Notes: generated from the letters alone by a model not told the origin. 64,000 bases of DNA from Ascarosepion bandense (GCA_037127315.1 JBBBDQ010001156.1:2827001-2891000), one strand, 5' to 3'; shown: positions 32,563-44,284, counted from the stretch's first letter. Translations and numbers: made by a program.

Positions 32563-32599
32563 GAAAACAATGTTCCTGCTTTTTCTGTCGATGCTAATA

Positions 32600-33060
32600 T
32601 TTTTTTTTTTTAATCATTTCACCCTGAGCAAGGCAGAAACGCCACTGATGTGCAGGGGGTTACATAAATGTAGAAAGATTAATTAGAAAAGAGTGAGGAG
32701 TACAAGCTAGTTAGAAAGGAACAATAGAAAGCTGAGAAAGCAGGTGCAATGACAGATACATGGGCGGAGAGAACGTGAAGATTATACAGGGGAGGGGAGA
32801 GAGCTAGAGTCCAGTGGTTAGTAGGTGAGTATTAACTTTGCTTTTAAATTTCTGGAGGTCATAGCCGTCAGGAAAGCAAGAATACGGGAGCGAGTTCCAC
32901 GGGCGGGAAGTGCGAGAGAGGAAGCTGCAGGAGTAGAATTGTCGTCTGCGTTTGGCTAACCTGACTGTGAATGGGTGGGACCCAGTTGCCAGTCTGGTTG
33001 CACGGGTAAACACCTGTAGAGGAGGCATCAGTGACTTAAGCTCATCATAATATACTGATG
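32600..33060 (-). pseudogene. Jockey/CR1-like LINE 3' end, adjacent second copy
   Basis: Minus-strand frame 33028-32804 encodes FTRATRLATGSHPFTVRLAK, SFLSRTSRPWNSLPYSCF and PDGYDLQKFKSKV. Ends GCTCAGGGTGAAATGATTAA plus an A run at 32600-32612. Same orientation as its neighbour but a different sequence variant, so a separate insertion. Confidence 0.85.
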
Positions 33061-33685
33061 ATAAGGAATGTTATGCAGCTGATATAGTAAAGATAAGAAT
33101 GATTTTTAACAAAAAAACATCATTCACAATTTTTTTTTAAGAACTAAAACTTTTTTTTCCAAATCTCCGATCTGTAAATGGGATGTAAGCAGTCATAGCA
33201 TCTACACTAAATCCATGATAAAAATTCAGTATATCCTAAACACTTTAAATATCTCGGTTTATTGAAGAGTTATATAACAAATTTAGTATTGAAGATAAGG
33301 AAATTTAACACAGAACAGGCTACAATGGGAGAAGTTTTGCCCAGAGCTACAAGTTTCTATATAACCAAAATATTAACCTAAAAACCTTTCTCATATTCTT
33401 AAAGAGCCTAGGCTGATTAAGTTATGTTCATATGGATGTTACGTATTACGCCAAATCTGTTCGAAAATATTCAAACTGTCAGCAGCATACGGTTGCTTTC
33501 TCAGAGAAATGGTTAAAAAATCCCATCGAGCGAACGAAGCTTGTAACTCTTACAAATAAGCATCCTTCTTCGAGTCCTGTTGATGACGCTACATCATCCC
33601 AAATAATAAACTGTACCAAATAAAGACAAATTACATCCTTACCACTATCTATGACTTCCAACGATAGAAACAACTAAAGTTGATA
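33061..33685. other. Unassigned sequence
   Basis: Two short overlapping frames (33432-33623 plus, 33673-33479 minus) have no recognisable similarity and I do not call them. Confidence 0.4.
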
Positions 33686-34183
33686 TCTAAACTTATTTAA
33701 AAATGGAACTGTGTGTATGAGTGTGTGTTTGTGTCTGTGTATTCGTTACCTATAGACTCCGAAACGGCTGAACCGATTTTCTTGAGAATTTACACAGTTG
33801 TACTATAAGCGTCTGTGAGTGTTCTTAGGTAGGTTTTGTGTCGTCTTACACCCGATAAATATCGAAAATCGATAATCGAAAAAATCGTGTTATAGAAGGA
33901 ATGGTCCAATTTGATTAAAATTTGATACACTCATAGACAAAGACACAAGAAACGATATTCAGAATTTTCAAGGTTGCAGTTCTTAAAATAGTGCAGAAAA
34001 TTTGATATCGACACCAGAAAATCAAAATTTGACCAACATACATTTCATTTTTCTTTCAGTCTACGGTTTCGCTTTAACTGGAAACAACTATTGCTTTTTA
34101 GTCATTCGTGCCAACGTCCAAAGGACCATGAATTAGTTTTAAAGCTTTCATTACATCCCAGCAACGCCGGGCTATACTGCTAG
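33686..34183 (+). mobile_element. Non-autonomous Helitron, subfamily 1
   Basis: Starts TCTAAACTTATTTAAAAATG after A, ends CAACGCCGGGCTATACTGCTAG-type terminus before T. A TG-rich tract follows the 5' end, and the phrase CCTATAGACTCCGAAACGGC is shared with the other copies. 498 bp, no coding. Confidence 0.85.
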
Positions 34184-34715
34184 TTACATATAAATCGAAG
34201 AGAAAATAATAAAATAATGATGACTTTGGTAGTGCGAGCAAAGGTTTAAAAAGCAAACATCCTTCCACTAGTCATTGAAAGATAGGTTTCTCAAAGTGGA
34301 CTTAAGAAACCTTGAGAATTTATCAAATTTGTTTCCTAAGAACTTTGGGGAAAAAATTTCGCCAAAGTTTTTAGGAAACAAATTTTATAAATTTCAACTG
34401 AAAGTAGCAATGACTTGTCGATCAATGAATTCCGAACTTTTTCTCATAAGGAAACAGGTCACATTATCATTGTCATATATATGTATTTATATGAACTTCG
34501 AATTTGTTGCCATATGTTTCATATATGTCTCGACGGTATTTGTTTCATTTGAAAAAAGGTATTACTGAAAAGTAATTGAAACTCACCTGAAGGAAACTGA
34601 ATGTGTAATGCTCCTCTTGCCAATGACATTTCCACTGAACTTCTCTACGGTGTATAATTTCATTGAATTTCTTTTAATGTATTCCCCTCGAATTTATATT
34701 TATATGCTGAAATAT
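34184..34715. other. Unassigned sequence
   Basis: A local inverted pair AAGAACTTTGGGGAAAAAAT / AATTTCGCCAAAGTTTTTAG occurs near 34335-34375. A 97-codon frame (34275-34568) crosses it without recognisable domains; probably chance. Confidence 0.35.
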
Positions 34716-35543
34716 ATGCCGGGTTGGATTAGTAAGTTGTCCCCATTTTGTATCTTTAATTTCGAGCACATTTTTGTGTTTTAAATTTTGTCGATTTGGC
34801 AGTATAGTAAGACCAGTTAAGAATCCTCCGCGAGAAAAAAAAAAAGAATTCATTCCGCAAAAAGTTTGAAAACAGCATACCGTACTGCTTGGCATTCGCA
34901 CCGGAAGAACCAATACAAACCTGTCTGAGTGTTTGGGTGCAGATCTGAGTAGTTTGCAGAGTAATGAAAAAAAGTTGAATGTTATATCCATTTACCGTCC
35001 TGGTGCTTCGAGTGATGACTAATAATGGAGTCGTTTTGACTTTATTCATATGAGCATCAGATACAACACGCAGGCATGCATCAATGCCTTGAGAGGGTAG
35101 TGCTGCTCTGGGTCAAGCGGGTGGCTGCTAGAAGAACCTATATCTACTAACAGGATTCTGCATTATGCCACACAAATAGTAGAATCGTCATATTTTTCAG
35201 CCAACTTTTGCAACCACATCACCCCTATTCATCTGGCCGCCTAACCCCCAGACTGCAACCCCTTGATTATCATATTTCGAAGGCAGTTGAGTGAGCGAAC
35301 GAAAAAAAACTCCATATAACAATAAGGATGAACTGAAGACAATTATAATGACAGACTTCACCAACTTAAGCAAGGAGACCTTCCACAAGCGCTACATGAG
35401 ATTTCGAATTCGCCAGGAGGCCGTGGTTGAAACCAATTTTATTAAATAAATTTACTCTCTTAGTTTTTCAAGCTATTTTTAATAATTTTGGTAAATATGT
35501 CAGATAAAATTATATGACAGTGTTATTTTAATTTTTGCGTAAT
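34716..35543 (+). pseudogene. Mariner-like transposase, internally deleted
   Basis: Left end GCCGGGTTGGATTAGTAAGT resembles the neighbour's mariner end. Conceptual translation in several frames gives QQDSALCHT (second catalytic Asp context), PPDCNPL (third Asp), PYNNKDELKTIIMTDFTNLS and RFRIRQEAVVETNFI, the C-terminal DD34D half of mariner transposase. The first catalytic Asp region is deleted. The right end is cut by a LINE at 35544. Confidence 0.75.
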
Positions 35544-36065
35544 TTCTTTTAATCGTTTCACCCCAAGCAAGGCAGTACCGCTACTCATGCTCAGGAGAAT
35601 ACATAAGAGTAAAACAGAGAGGAGGAGAGTAAAGAGAAAGAAGAAACAGTTACAGGGCGTGTCAGAGAAAGAGCATGAGAAGGATGGTAACACAGGTGTG
35701 AAGACAATTGCGAATGTAGAGAGAAAGGAAAAGAATAAGATATACAGGGTGATGTAGAAAGAACTGGAGTCTAGTGGATAAGAGATGGGTACTGACATTG
35801 CGTTTAAATTCTTGGAGGTTGTAGCTGTCAGGAAAGCAAATGTACGGAAGGGAGTTCCACAGGCACGAAGTGCGAGAAAAGAAGCTGTAGGAGTGGAATT
35901 GACGGCTGCATTTGGTCGATCTAACTGTAAGTGGGTGAGACTTTGTTGCTAGTCTGGTTGCACGAGTAAATTCTAGTGGCGGGGGCACCAGTGACTTAAG
36001 TTCGTCGGAGCAGAATCCATGAATATATTTCTAGAATAGAGAGAAGCCACATCCCTTTAGATCCT
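35544..36065 (-). pseudogene. Jockey/CR1-like LINE 3' end inserted in mariner
   Basis: Minus-strand frame 35988-35662 encodes FTRATRLATKSHPLTVRSTK, SFFSRTSCLWNSLPYICF, PDSYNLQEFKRNVSTHL. The 5' side shows ATGTGGCTTCTCTCTATTCT. Ends GCTTGGGGTGAAACGATTAA at 35545. Confidence 0.85.
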
Positions 36066-36301
36066 GTCGAGAACACAGACATGAACAGCAGGGGCGCCTG
36101 ACCTTATATGACAGCAGTAATTTGGATGACAATTTATCAACCAATACGTATAGTTAACGAGTGAAGACAAATATATTTTCAGTTGCATATTCTGAATATT
36201 GTACAAAACAAAACCACTTATCATTCAACCTTCAAACTCATTCGTAATATTTTCTATGCGTTTATACATAAATCCATTTCTTAAACAGACAGATATAGAA
36301 A

Positions 36302-36354
<53 letters not shown>

Positions 36355-36836
36355 TAATTAAAAACTGTCAGCGATGTAGAATAATGCATATTTACGTGCA
36401 TATAGATATTATGCTGGTGCGTCTGTTGAGGGTTGCTTCCTCGTGATTGACTGTTATCGCCTGCTTTGTTTTTGTGCTCTTCACGGTATTTGACATCAAA
36501 GAAGTTGTTGCCATGCGCTTTCCGACGCCGTCTCTTGTTGTTTCATCGTTCTTCAGTAGGTCATGGCGGAGGAGAGAATGGAGACAGACGGAGAAAAAGA
36601 ACAGTTCTACTTTCATTTGTCTTATGTTTTCGCTCTAAATGATGACCCGGATTGAAATATAACGAAAGAAAAAGAAAACAAATATTAAATTATTTCCTAA
36701 TATATTTGTTTGTAGCACTCATTTGAAGATGATATACGTCTTTGTCAAAGTGGTTTGATTTTAAACTCTAAGTGAATCTTTAAGCTATGTACATACATAC
36801 TTACGCACAGATACATATATACGTGTGTGCGTACCT
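36066..36836. other. Unassigned, with (GT)n at 36308-36352
   Basis: Apart from the GT run, no feature recognised. Short frames on both strands at 36392-36638 overlap and lack domains. Confidence 0.4.
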
Positions 36837-36838
36837 GT

Positions 36839-36839
<1 letters not shown>

Positions 36840-36885
<46 letters not shown>

Positions 36886-36940
36886 CGTATATATATACGT
36901 GTATATAAAAAGTAATATATATAATAAATATGTATGTATT

Positions 36941-36973
<33 letters not shown>
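36840..36973. repeat. (CA)n, (TA)n and (GA)n microsatellites
   Basis: CA 36840-36865, TA-rich 36866-36960, GA 36959-36972. Confidence 0.95.
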
Positions 36974-37005
36974 GAGGTGCTTAAGTTTTTATTAATAGGA
37001 CATAT

Positions 37006-37880
37006 ACAGGTTGTGGTAGGCAAACTGTCACCATTTTATGTTTTAATTTCGTGCATCCACATTGTTTGTTCTAGATTTTGTCGACGGCACAGCGTAGTAG
37101 AGTCAGTTGGACACCGTCTGGAAGAAAAAGCGCACCATGATGCAATTCACTCAGCCAGCAATTTGGAAACGATATACTGATTAACATTTACGCTGAAGAT
37201 CCAATACGAACGTTTCAAAGTGTATGGGTGTCAATCTGCCGAGAGTGAAGAGGATACGAAAAGGGTTGGATGAGTCTAACGGTGATTACGAAGATGTTTC
37301 GTGTGATCACTCGTTTTATGCATTCATCTTCCATTCAACTTCCTGTATTGTCTCGGGCTCAATTCAGAGGCCCAAATCAAGTGATTTGAAGAGGTAGTCC
37401 TGCCTTGGTTCAAGATAGTGACAACTGGAAGATCCTATGTCTTGCAATAGGATTATGTCACACAAGTAGCAAAACTCAATCATGTCTGTCGGACGATTTA
37501 TGCAGCCACATCACACTTTACAACTGGTCACCTAACCCTGCCAGACTCTAATTCCCGTGATTATAATGTGTGGGGTTCAGTTGAGTGAGAGAATAACAAA
37601 ACTCCTTGTAACACCAAAAATGAACTGAAACCAAGTATTATGATAGCACTCACCAGCTTAAACAAGGAGACCGTCTAGAAATCATGCAGTAACCTCGGTA
37701 GTTGTGTGGAGGCCGTGGTTGAAGTCAATGGCGATTTTATAATTTTATGTAATAAATCTACTCATTATGATCTCAAGGTATGTTTTGTATAATTTTGGTA
37801 AATACATCTGTTAAAATGAGATGTCAGTGCTGTTCTTATTTCGGCACCATTTAGACGACAATTCATCCATCGCACCCTGT
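37006..37880 (+). pseudogene. Mariner-like element, decayed, both ends present
   Basis: Left end ACAGGTTGTGGTAGGCAAAC and right end (other strand) ACAGGGTGCGATGGATGAAT, both next to TA. 875 bp, shorter than the usual 1.3 kb. Fragments of mariner coding: GRSNTNVSKCMGV-like helix region, CMGVNLPRVKRIRKGLDE, the HxTSSKTQ-like second-Asp context and the C-terminal NELKPSIMIALTSLNKET equivalents. Many stops. Its 3' 75 bp is the founder of the satellite that follows. Confidence 0.75.
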
Positions 37881-38505
37881 ATATTTGTTAAAATGTGATA
37901 TCAGTGTTATTCTTATTTCGGCATCATTTAGACGACAATTCATCCATCGCACCGTTTATATCTGTTAAAATGAGATGTCAGTGTTATTTTCATTTCAGCA
38001 TCATTTAGACGATAATTCATCCATCGCACCGTGTATATCTGTTAAAATGAGATGTCAGGTGTAATTTCCTTTCGGCATCATTTAGACGACAATTCATCCA
38101 TCGCACCGAGTATATCTTTTAAAGTGAGACGTCCGTGTTATTCTTATTTCGGCATCATAATGACCACAATTCATCGATCGCACCGAGTATATCTGTTTAA
38201 ATGAGATGTCAGTGTTATTTTCATTTCAGCATCATTAAGACGACAATTCATCCATCGTATCGTGTATATCTGTTAAAATGAGATGTCAGGTGTTATTTTC
38301 ATTTCGGCATCATTTAAACGACAATTCATCCATCTCACTGTGTATATCTGTTAAAATGAGATGTCAGTGTTATTTTCATTTCAGCATCATTTAAACGCTA
38401 ATTCATCCATCGCACCGAGTATATCTGTTAAAATGAGATATCAGTGTTATTCTTATTTCGGTATCATTTAGACGACAATTCAGCCATCATACCATCTATC
38501 GTGCA
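37805..38505 (+). repeat. 77-bp satellite derived from mariner 3' end
   Basis: About nine units starting at CTGTTAAAATGAGATGTCAG near 37808, 37884, 37962, 38039, 38116, 38193, 38270, 38347 and 38425. Each includes GGCATCATTTAGACGACAAT and TCATCCATCGCACCGTGTAT, that is the mariner right terminus with its flanking TA. Units differ by a few substitutions. Confidence 0.95.
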
Positions 38506-38611
38506 TGTGTGTGATGCGTTATATATTACATTTTAATTTAATATATATTTTCTCTATATCTATAAGTTAAGTGGTTTAACCGGAATTAATTAACCTTTAC
38601 AATAAAGCAAT

Positions 38612-39312
38612 CCTGAGAGAATTAGAAGTCCTACTTGGATTCATTATTGGCGGCCACAATTTTCAGAAAATTTGATATGCAAATGGTACAAGGTAATAGC
38701 AGACACAGAAAGGACACTACAATTACTTTTATAGAAGGTAACAGAAGACGGAAAGGGCGACACATATATCCGAAATCGAACTGGAATGGCGAAGGACGCA
38801 TTCCAGTAGGTGAGTAAAGTATTAAGTGACAGGAAAATGTCCTTAGAAACAAAGAAGAGAGTACTGGATTGCTATGTGATATTAGTTCTTTTTAATATGG
38901 CAATGAATGCTGGACAATATCATCAAAGATGAAGAAAAAACTTGAAGCAACTTAAAATTGGTTCTACAGAAGGATGTTGTGAATATTATGGATCGAGCAA
39001 TTATGAGGTTTTGGAAATGATGGAAACAAAAAGGAAATTAAGACTGAATATTAGGAAGAGACAGCTAAAGTTCCTGGGAGATGCAATGAGAAATGAGGGT
39101 TTGGTTAATCTGATACTAACGGTCTAAATAGAGGAAAAGAGAGACAGGAGAAAGCAGAGTGTAACATACTTGACGGGCCTGAGCAGGTGGATGGGACAGC
39201 GAGGTTTGGGTGGTGTAACAGGAGAAAGCCTGTTAAGAGCCACCAGGGATAGGGAGACGTGGAGGGCCATGAGTGCCTACGTTCTGAAAGAACAAGACAC
39301 ATAGAAGTAGAA
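38612..39312 (+). pseudogene. RTE-type LINE copy with internal deletion
   Basis: RELEVLLGFIIGGHNF-like start, then a jump past the YxDD motif to PVGE-SKVLSDRKMSLETKKR, WFYRRML-equivalent, RKRQLKFLGDAMRNE and RNLLRATRDRETWRAMSAYV. Ends ACACATAGAAGTAGAAGATT. Frameshifted. Confidence 0.8.
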
Positions 39313-40942
39313 GATTGAAAGACTAAATATCAACTACAGGAGGACAGAATAAATGGTTGTTAGAAAAAATAACAGCCTAACTTGTGAATTGCAACTTAAA
39401 GAATGCAAAATTAAACGGGTGCAAAAATGTCAATATCTAAGTAGTGCAAAATTAAACGGATGCAAAAATGTCAATATCTAAGTAGTGCAAAATTAAACAG
39501 GTGCAAAAATATCAATATCTAAGGAGTGCAAAATGAAACGGGTGCAAAAATGTCAATATCAAAGAATTGCAAAATTAAACTCGTGCAAAAATGTCAATAT
39601 CTAAGAAATGCAAAATTAAACGGTGCAAAAAATATCAATATCTAAGTAGTACAAAAGTAAACGGGTGCAAAAATGTCAATATCTAAGTAGTGCAAAATTA
39701 AACGGGTGCAAAAATGTCAATATCTAAGTAGTGCAAAATTAAACGGGTGCAAAAATGTCAATATCTAAGAAATGCAAAATTAAACGGGTGCAAAAAATAT
39801 CAATATCTAAGTAGTACAAAAGTAAACGGGTGCAAAAATGTCAATATCTAAGTAGTGCAAAATTAAACGGGTGCAAAAATGTCAATATCTAAGTAGTGCA
39901 AAATTAAACGGGTGCAAAAATGTCAATATCTAAGAAATGCAAAATTAAACGGGTGCAAAAAATATCAATATCTAAGTAGTACAAAATTAAACGGGTGCAA
40001 AAATGTCAATATCTAAGTAGTACAAAATTAAACAGGTGGAAAAATGTCAATATCTAAGTAGTACAAAATTAAACGGGTGCAAAAATATCAATATCTAAGT
40101 AGTACAAAATTAAACAGGTGCAAAAATATCAATATCTAAGTAGTGCAAAATGAAACGGGTGCAAAAATATCAATATCTAAGTAGTACAAAATTAAACGGG
40201 TGCAAAAATGTCAATATCTAAGTAGTGCAAAATGAAACGGGTGCAAAAATGTCAATATCTAAGTAGTGCAAAATTAAACGGGTGCAAAAATGTCAATATC
40301 TAAGAAATGCAAAATTAAACGGGTGCAAAAATGTCAATATCTAAGAAATGCAAAATTAAACGGGTGCAAAAATGTCAATATCTAAGAAATGCAAAATTAA
40401 ACGGGTGCAAAAAATATCAATATCTAAGTAGTACAAAATTAAACGGGTGCAAAAATGTCAATATCTAAGTAGTACAAAATTAAACGGGTGCAAAAATATC
40501 AATATCTAAGTAGTACAAAATTAAACGGGTGCAAAAATATCAATATCTAAGTAGTACAAAATTAAACAGGTGCAAAAATATCAATATCTAAGCAGTGCAA
40601 AATTAAACCGGTGCAAAAATATCAATATCTAAGTAGTGCAAAATTAAACGGGTGCAAAAATATCAATATCTAAGTACTGAATTTTAAACGGGTGCAAAAT
40701 TGTCAATATCTAAGCTTTAATATAAGACGGATAAACTGACACCGAAAGATGCGAATGATTGTTTCCAAGACCTAAACAAATTATTACAAAACAAGAAAAT
40801 TTCATTAAAAACAAAATGAAGAGTTTTGAACTTTTATGCAATATGGATTCTTCTATATTACGGTGAATGCTCGATAATCTCGTCAGAGATAAGGAAGAAA
40901 CTTAAGGTCATAGAAATATGGAATTACAGAAAGATCAATAAA
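39313..40942 (+). pseudogene. RTE-type LINE copy expanded by a 41-bp minisatellite
   Basis: Begins in the post-YxDD segment (KTKYQLQEDRING), passes into the minisatellite at the VQKFQYLGS position and resumes at 40735 with DTERCE-like, FQDLNKLL, NYRKI. It is broken by the array and ends at a SINE at 40943. Confidence 0.75.
39405..40720 (+). repeat. 41-bp minisatellite, about 32 units
   Basis: Unit: GCAAAATTAAACGGGTGCAA then AAATGTCAATATCTAAGTAGT. Variants (GTAGTAC, GAAATGC, AAAAAATATC) form a four-unit higher-order pattern of about 165 bp, clear from 39610 to 39980. The unit equals the RTE coding segment for KIKxVQxFxYLGS. No spacers vary, so it is not a CRISPR. Confidence 0.95.
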
Positions 40943-41220
40943 AAATCAGTTAAGTGCCATACGTGATACACTCTTTGGCCGATCATGTTTCGAAAGAGAC
41001 ATGACTGACTGGGCAGAAGGTTATCCCGCAGAAGGTTGCCATTATTTTCTGCGGTAAATTGGTTGCCAGCCAAGGCTATAGAAACCAATCTATTCTGTTA
41101 TTTAACCCATAACTGGAGGAAAGAGACAGATTAATACCTTTTTTACTTGTGCGTAAGTGAATGCAAGGAATTCAACTAGAATTCGAACTCGGATCCCCGA
41201 TTTCTCGTTCCGAGCCGATA
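40943..41220 (-). repeat. tRNA-derived SINE, family I, lacking the 5' head end
   Basis: On the minus strand TATCGGCTCGGAACGAGAAA, GAGTTCGAATTCTAG, TTATGGGTTAAATAACAG, GGCTGGCAACCAATTTACCG, CAGTCAGTCATGTCTCTTTC and ACGTATGGCACTTAACTGAT. The first 25 bp (GTTGTGGTGCAG) is missing at the junction with the next RTE copy. Confidence 0.9.
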
Positions 41221-41888
41221 AGAAGGGCAAAATGCCAACAACAATTGGTGAATACGAAAATCAAACAGGTGCAGAAATTTTGGAATATCTGGGAATTGTT
41301 CTAACAGAGAACGGAAAGTGCGGTACAGAGATCTGAAGATGCATTGGTATGGCCATGGATGAATTCCAGGATCTGAGTAGAGTGTTAAGAGACAAAAATA
41401 TTCACTGGAAACAAAGAAAAGACGACTGGATTATTATGTGACGTCTGTCCTTCAATATGGCAGCGAATGCTGGACAATCACATCAAAGATGAAGGAAAGA
41501 GTTGAAGCAGACGAAAAGCGGTTCTACAGAAGGATGATTTGGATGCGGAACACGCTGGCAATGACGAGACTTGGTAGAGGATGGACACAAAAATAAACTG
41601 ATACTCAACATCAGGAAAAGACAGCTGAAGTTATTGGGACATGTAATGAGGAAAGAGGGCTTAGAGAACCTGATGCTCACAGGACGGGAAGAAGTGAAAA
41701 AGGACCAGGGAAAGCAGATCACGACATACCTGATGGAATTGAACAGATGGATGGTAGAACAGGGATTAAGTGAAATAACAGGTGAAGGTATATTAAGAGC
41801 AACAAGGGATAGAGAGAAGTGGAGGGCCATGATTGCTTACGTCCTGAAGGAACATGGCATATAGATGATGATGATGATGATGATGATT
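41221..41888 (+). pseudogene. RTE-type LINE 3' end with (GAT)n tail
   Basis: Encodes GAEILEYLGIVLTENGKC, FQDLSRVLRDK, FYRRMIW, the open frame 41571-41864 with RKRQLKLLGHVMRKEGLENL, MLTGREEVKKDQGKQITTYL, ILRATRDREKWRAMIAYVLK and EHGI stop. Tail (GAT)n 41864-41888. The least decayed long RTE piece of the window. Confidence 0.85.
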
Positions 41889-42408
41889 AGAATTACACAG
41901 ACCCTATAAAATTTTAGATAAAATAGAAATAAGAATAATGTTTATGCTTAGTATTTGATAGTGACTGTTGCAATTTATATGGTACGAAACGAAAATTTCC
42001 CAGCAAAACATTTTTGTAAAATAAATTACTAATGCTCTTAAGAAAATTAAATTTCGGGATTAAATGAGCCATATGCCTATAAAAAAACAAACAAACAGAC
42101 AAAACAGAAACAAATATTATTAATAAATATTTTATAAAACTTTATCGAAAATCACGAAGTGAACGCAAGTATTAAAAACAGAATAATTATATTATTGGTA
42201 ATAGCAATAAGATTTATAGCTATTTCCTTATAAAGAAACAAGTGACATTCATTGACCGAATAGCCAATGCTTAATAAAACTGAAACTCATAAAATCTGTC
42301 ACTTAAAAGATTTTCAGGAAAATAGGTTTTTTAAGTCTAGTGTCTTTTTTCACAAGTTCAAATGTAAAACTATAGGTTCGTATATGTGTTTCGTCATTTA
42401 GAATTTTA
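41889..42408. other. Unassigned AT-rich sequence
   Basis: No feature recognised. Confidence 0.4.
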
Positions 42409-43161
42409 CTAGCATCATAGCCCGGCGTTGCCCGTGCAACTCAGAACATTTTTGTAGTAAGAGAAAATGCCAATGAGAGGAGTAGAAGTATTTTATTTTA
42501 CATATGGGTCTGAAATATTAAATCTGAAAAAAAAAGACTTAAATAATTAAATTAACCATTAGCACTTCTTTTTTTTTTACATATTTTGATTTTGTTTAAA
42601 AAACACTTTTTAAAAAAATATTTCTTTTGTTTCAAAATTACAGGGGAAAATATTCACATTTTTTTGTTGACCAAATGAATTTTTAAAACGACAGAAAAAA
42701 ATTAAATATAAAGGCTCAATTTTATTTTTTATTTTTTAATAAAAAATATTAGGGTCGAGTTTGACATGTGTGATTTGATTTCTGTGACGTAATTCAGCAA
42801 CCATCTTAGATCTTAAATGTTTTACAGAAATAAAACGTCGGAATAAAAATTAAATATAAAGGCTCATTTTTTTTTTAATAAGAAATTATTTTAGTTGCGT
42901 TTGACACGTGTGATTTGATTTCTGTGACGTAATCTAGCAACCATCTTAGATCTTAGATGTTTTACGGTACAAAAGTAAACAATCTGCGCCGAAAAGTGCG
43001 AAAGGGAAAATTGCTGAACTTCAACTCAAAAAGTATGTGTCGAACTGGCTTCCCTGTAGATATGTGTCTCTAGAAAGTTTGGATGGCGTAGCTTAAAAAT
43101 TGTAGGTCTTCATAGGGAACAGTCACACACAGACTCACAGATTGCCTTTTATATATATAGA
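42409..43161 (-). mobile_element. Non-autonomous Helitron, subfamily 2
   Basis: On the minus strand it begins TCTATATATATAAAAGGCAA after A and ends GCACGGGCAACGCCGGGCTA then TGATGCTAG before T. The GCCCGGC/GCCGGGC hairpin is intact. Interior AT-rich; a segment TTGACACGTGTGATTTGATT is repeated (42757 and 42901), an internal duplication of about 145 bp. No coding. Confidence 0.85.
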
Positions 43162-43186
43162 TTAGACCAAAATGATATTTACGTTC

Positions 43187-43756
43187 ATGTAACTACACAT
43201 GCCTATGAAGGGAAGGGAATCATAACTTTAAATCTTTTTAATATATGGCTGGGTACAGAAACTATTTATTTAGTTTCTTCCAAAACAAAAGTTTAATAAA
43301 AGTGAGAAATGCACCAACTAAAAAAAAAGACTCTATTTTACATATTCATGAGTCTACTATTGCTCCTTGATTAAAATATTGCTGCTAGATCTGGTGTGGT
43401 ACTCCTATGTATTTATTTACATCTGGTGTGGTACTCCTATGTATTTAGTTACATCTGGTGTGGTACTCCTATGTATTTAGAGATTGTTATTAAAATCCAA
43501 AGAAGAATCTGCAATGCAATTTTTTTTCTGATTTGGTATCAGGGATTCACTAGTTTTCCCATGGCAATAATGTTGTTGTGTTTTGTTTAACGGCATAACA
43601 ACACCTCTGTGGGTTATTTAATGACAAAAAGGCGGGGTTTTAAGTTATTGTTTTAATGTCCGGTTATAGTGAGATGGTTGATTTAGTCAGATTTTAATGA
43701 AAAATATTTCTTATTTTTTATTTTAGAAAACTGAAAATGTAACTACACATGCCTAT
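43187..43756. mobile_element. Insertion bounded by 20-bp direct repeats, containing LINE fragment
   Basis: ATGTAACTACACATGCCTAT occurs at 43187-43206 and 43737-43756, exactly matching. Between them 43380-43570 encodes IWCGTPMYLEIVIKIQRRIC of the Jockey/CR1-like LINE, with a 32-bp block (ATCTGGTGTGGTACTCCTAT plus GTATTTATTTAC) present three times in tandem. The direct repeats fit a retrotransposition target duplication. Confidence 0.6.
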
Positions 43757-44035
43757 ATCAAAATTTCTTTCCTCGAACTTCCCGACTGTGGAATTCCCTT
43801 CCTCACGATTGCTTCCCGACGGATACAATCTCCAGGAGTTTAAATGTAAGGTCAATAGACACCTCCTAACACACTAACCTGCTCCCATTCCTCCTGACAT
43901 TCCCTATGTCTAACATTCATTCCTCCTGACATTCCCTATGTCTAACCACTCCTTCTCTTTACCTTCCCCTATGTAGCCCCATGCGCAATAGTGGCAGTGG
44001 AATGCCTTGCTTGGGGTGAGATGATTAAAAAAAAT
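43757..44035 (+). pseudogene. Jockey/CR1-like LINE 3' end
   Basis: SFLELPDCGIPFLTIASRRI-like frame equals the RTSRLWNSLP-F-DGYNLQEFKCKVNRHLL block, frameshifted. 3' UTR GCCCCATGCGCAATAGTGGC, terminus CTTGGGGTGAGATGATTAAA. Confidence 0.8.
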
Positions 44036-44284
44036 GTCATCTAGATTTGTATTCAAAAATGTATTGCTGGTAATAATTTTTTCCTGAAAAAATGTATATT
44101 TTTTTTAATAAAAGTCTATTTTATACTTTCATAGTTTGGGTATTAGCTGGGATTATAACAGGTGCTACCACTCAGAGTCAGGGTGAAACAACGGCAATTA
44201 AGAGGTGGTTCCATGCTCTTCACAACCTCCCAATCAGAGGCCTTGCTGCCGTATGCAGTTTACCAGGACATGCAATAATGTACC

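Noticed and set aside
39405..40720. CRISPR-like array
   Set aside because: Units are contiguous 41-bp tandem repeats with no variable spacers, inside a eukaryotic retrotransposon.
41483..41830. 115-codon minus-strand frame
   Set aside because: Antisense shadow of the RTE frame 41571-41864.
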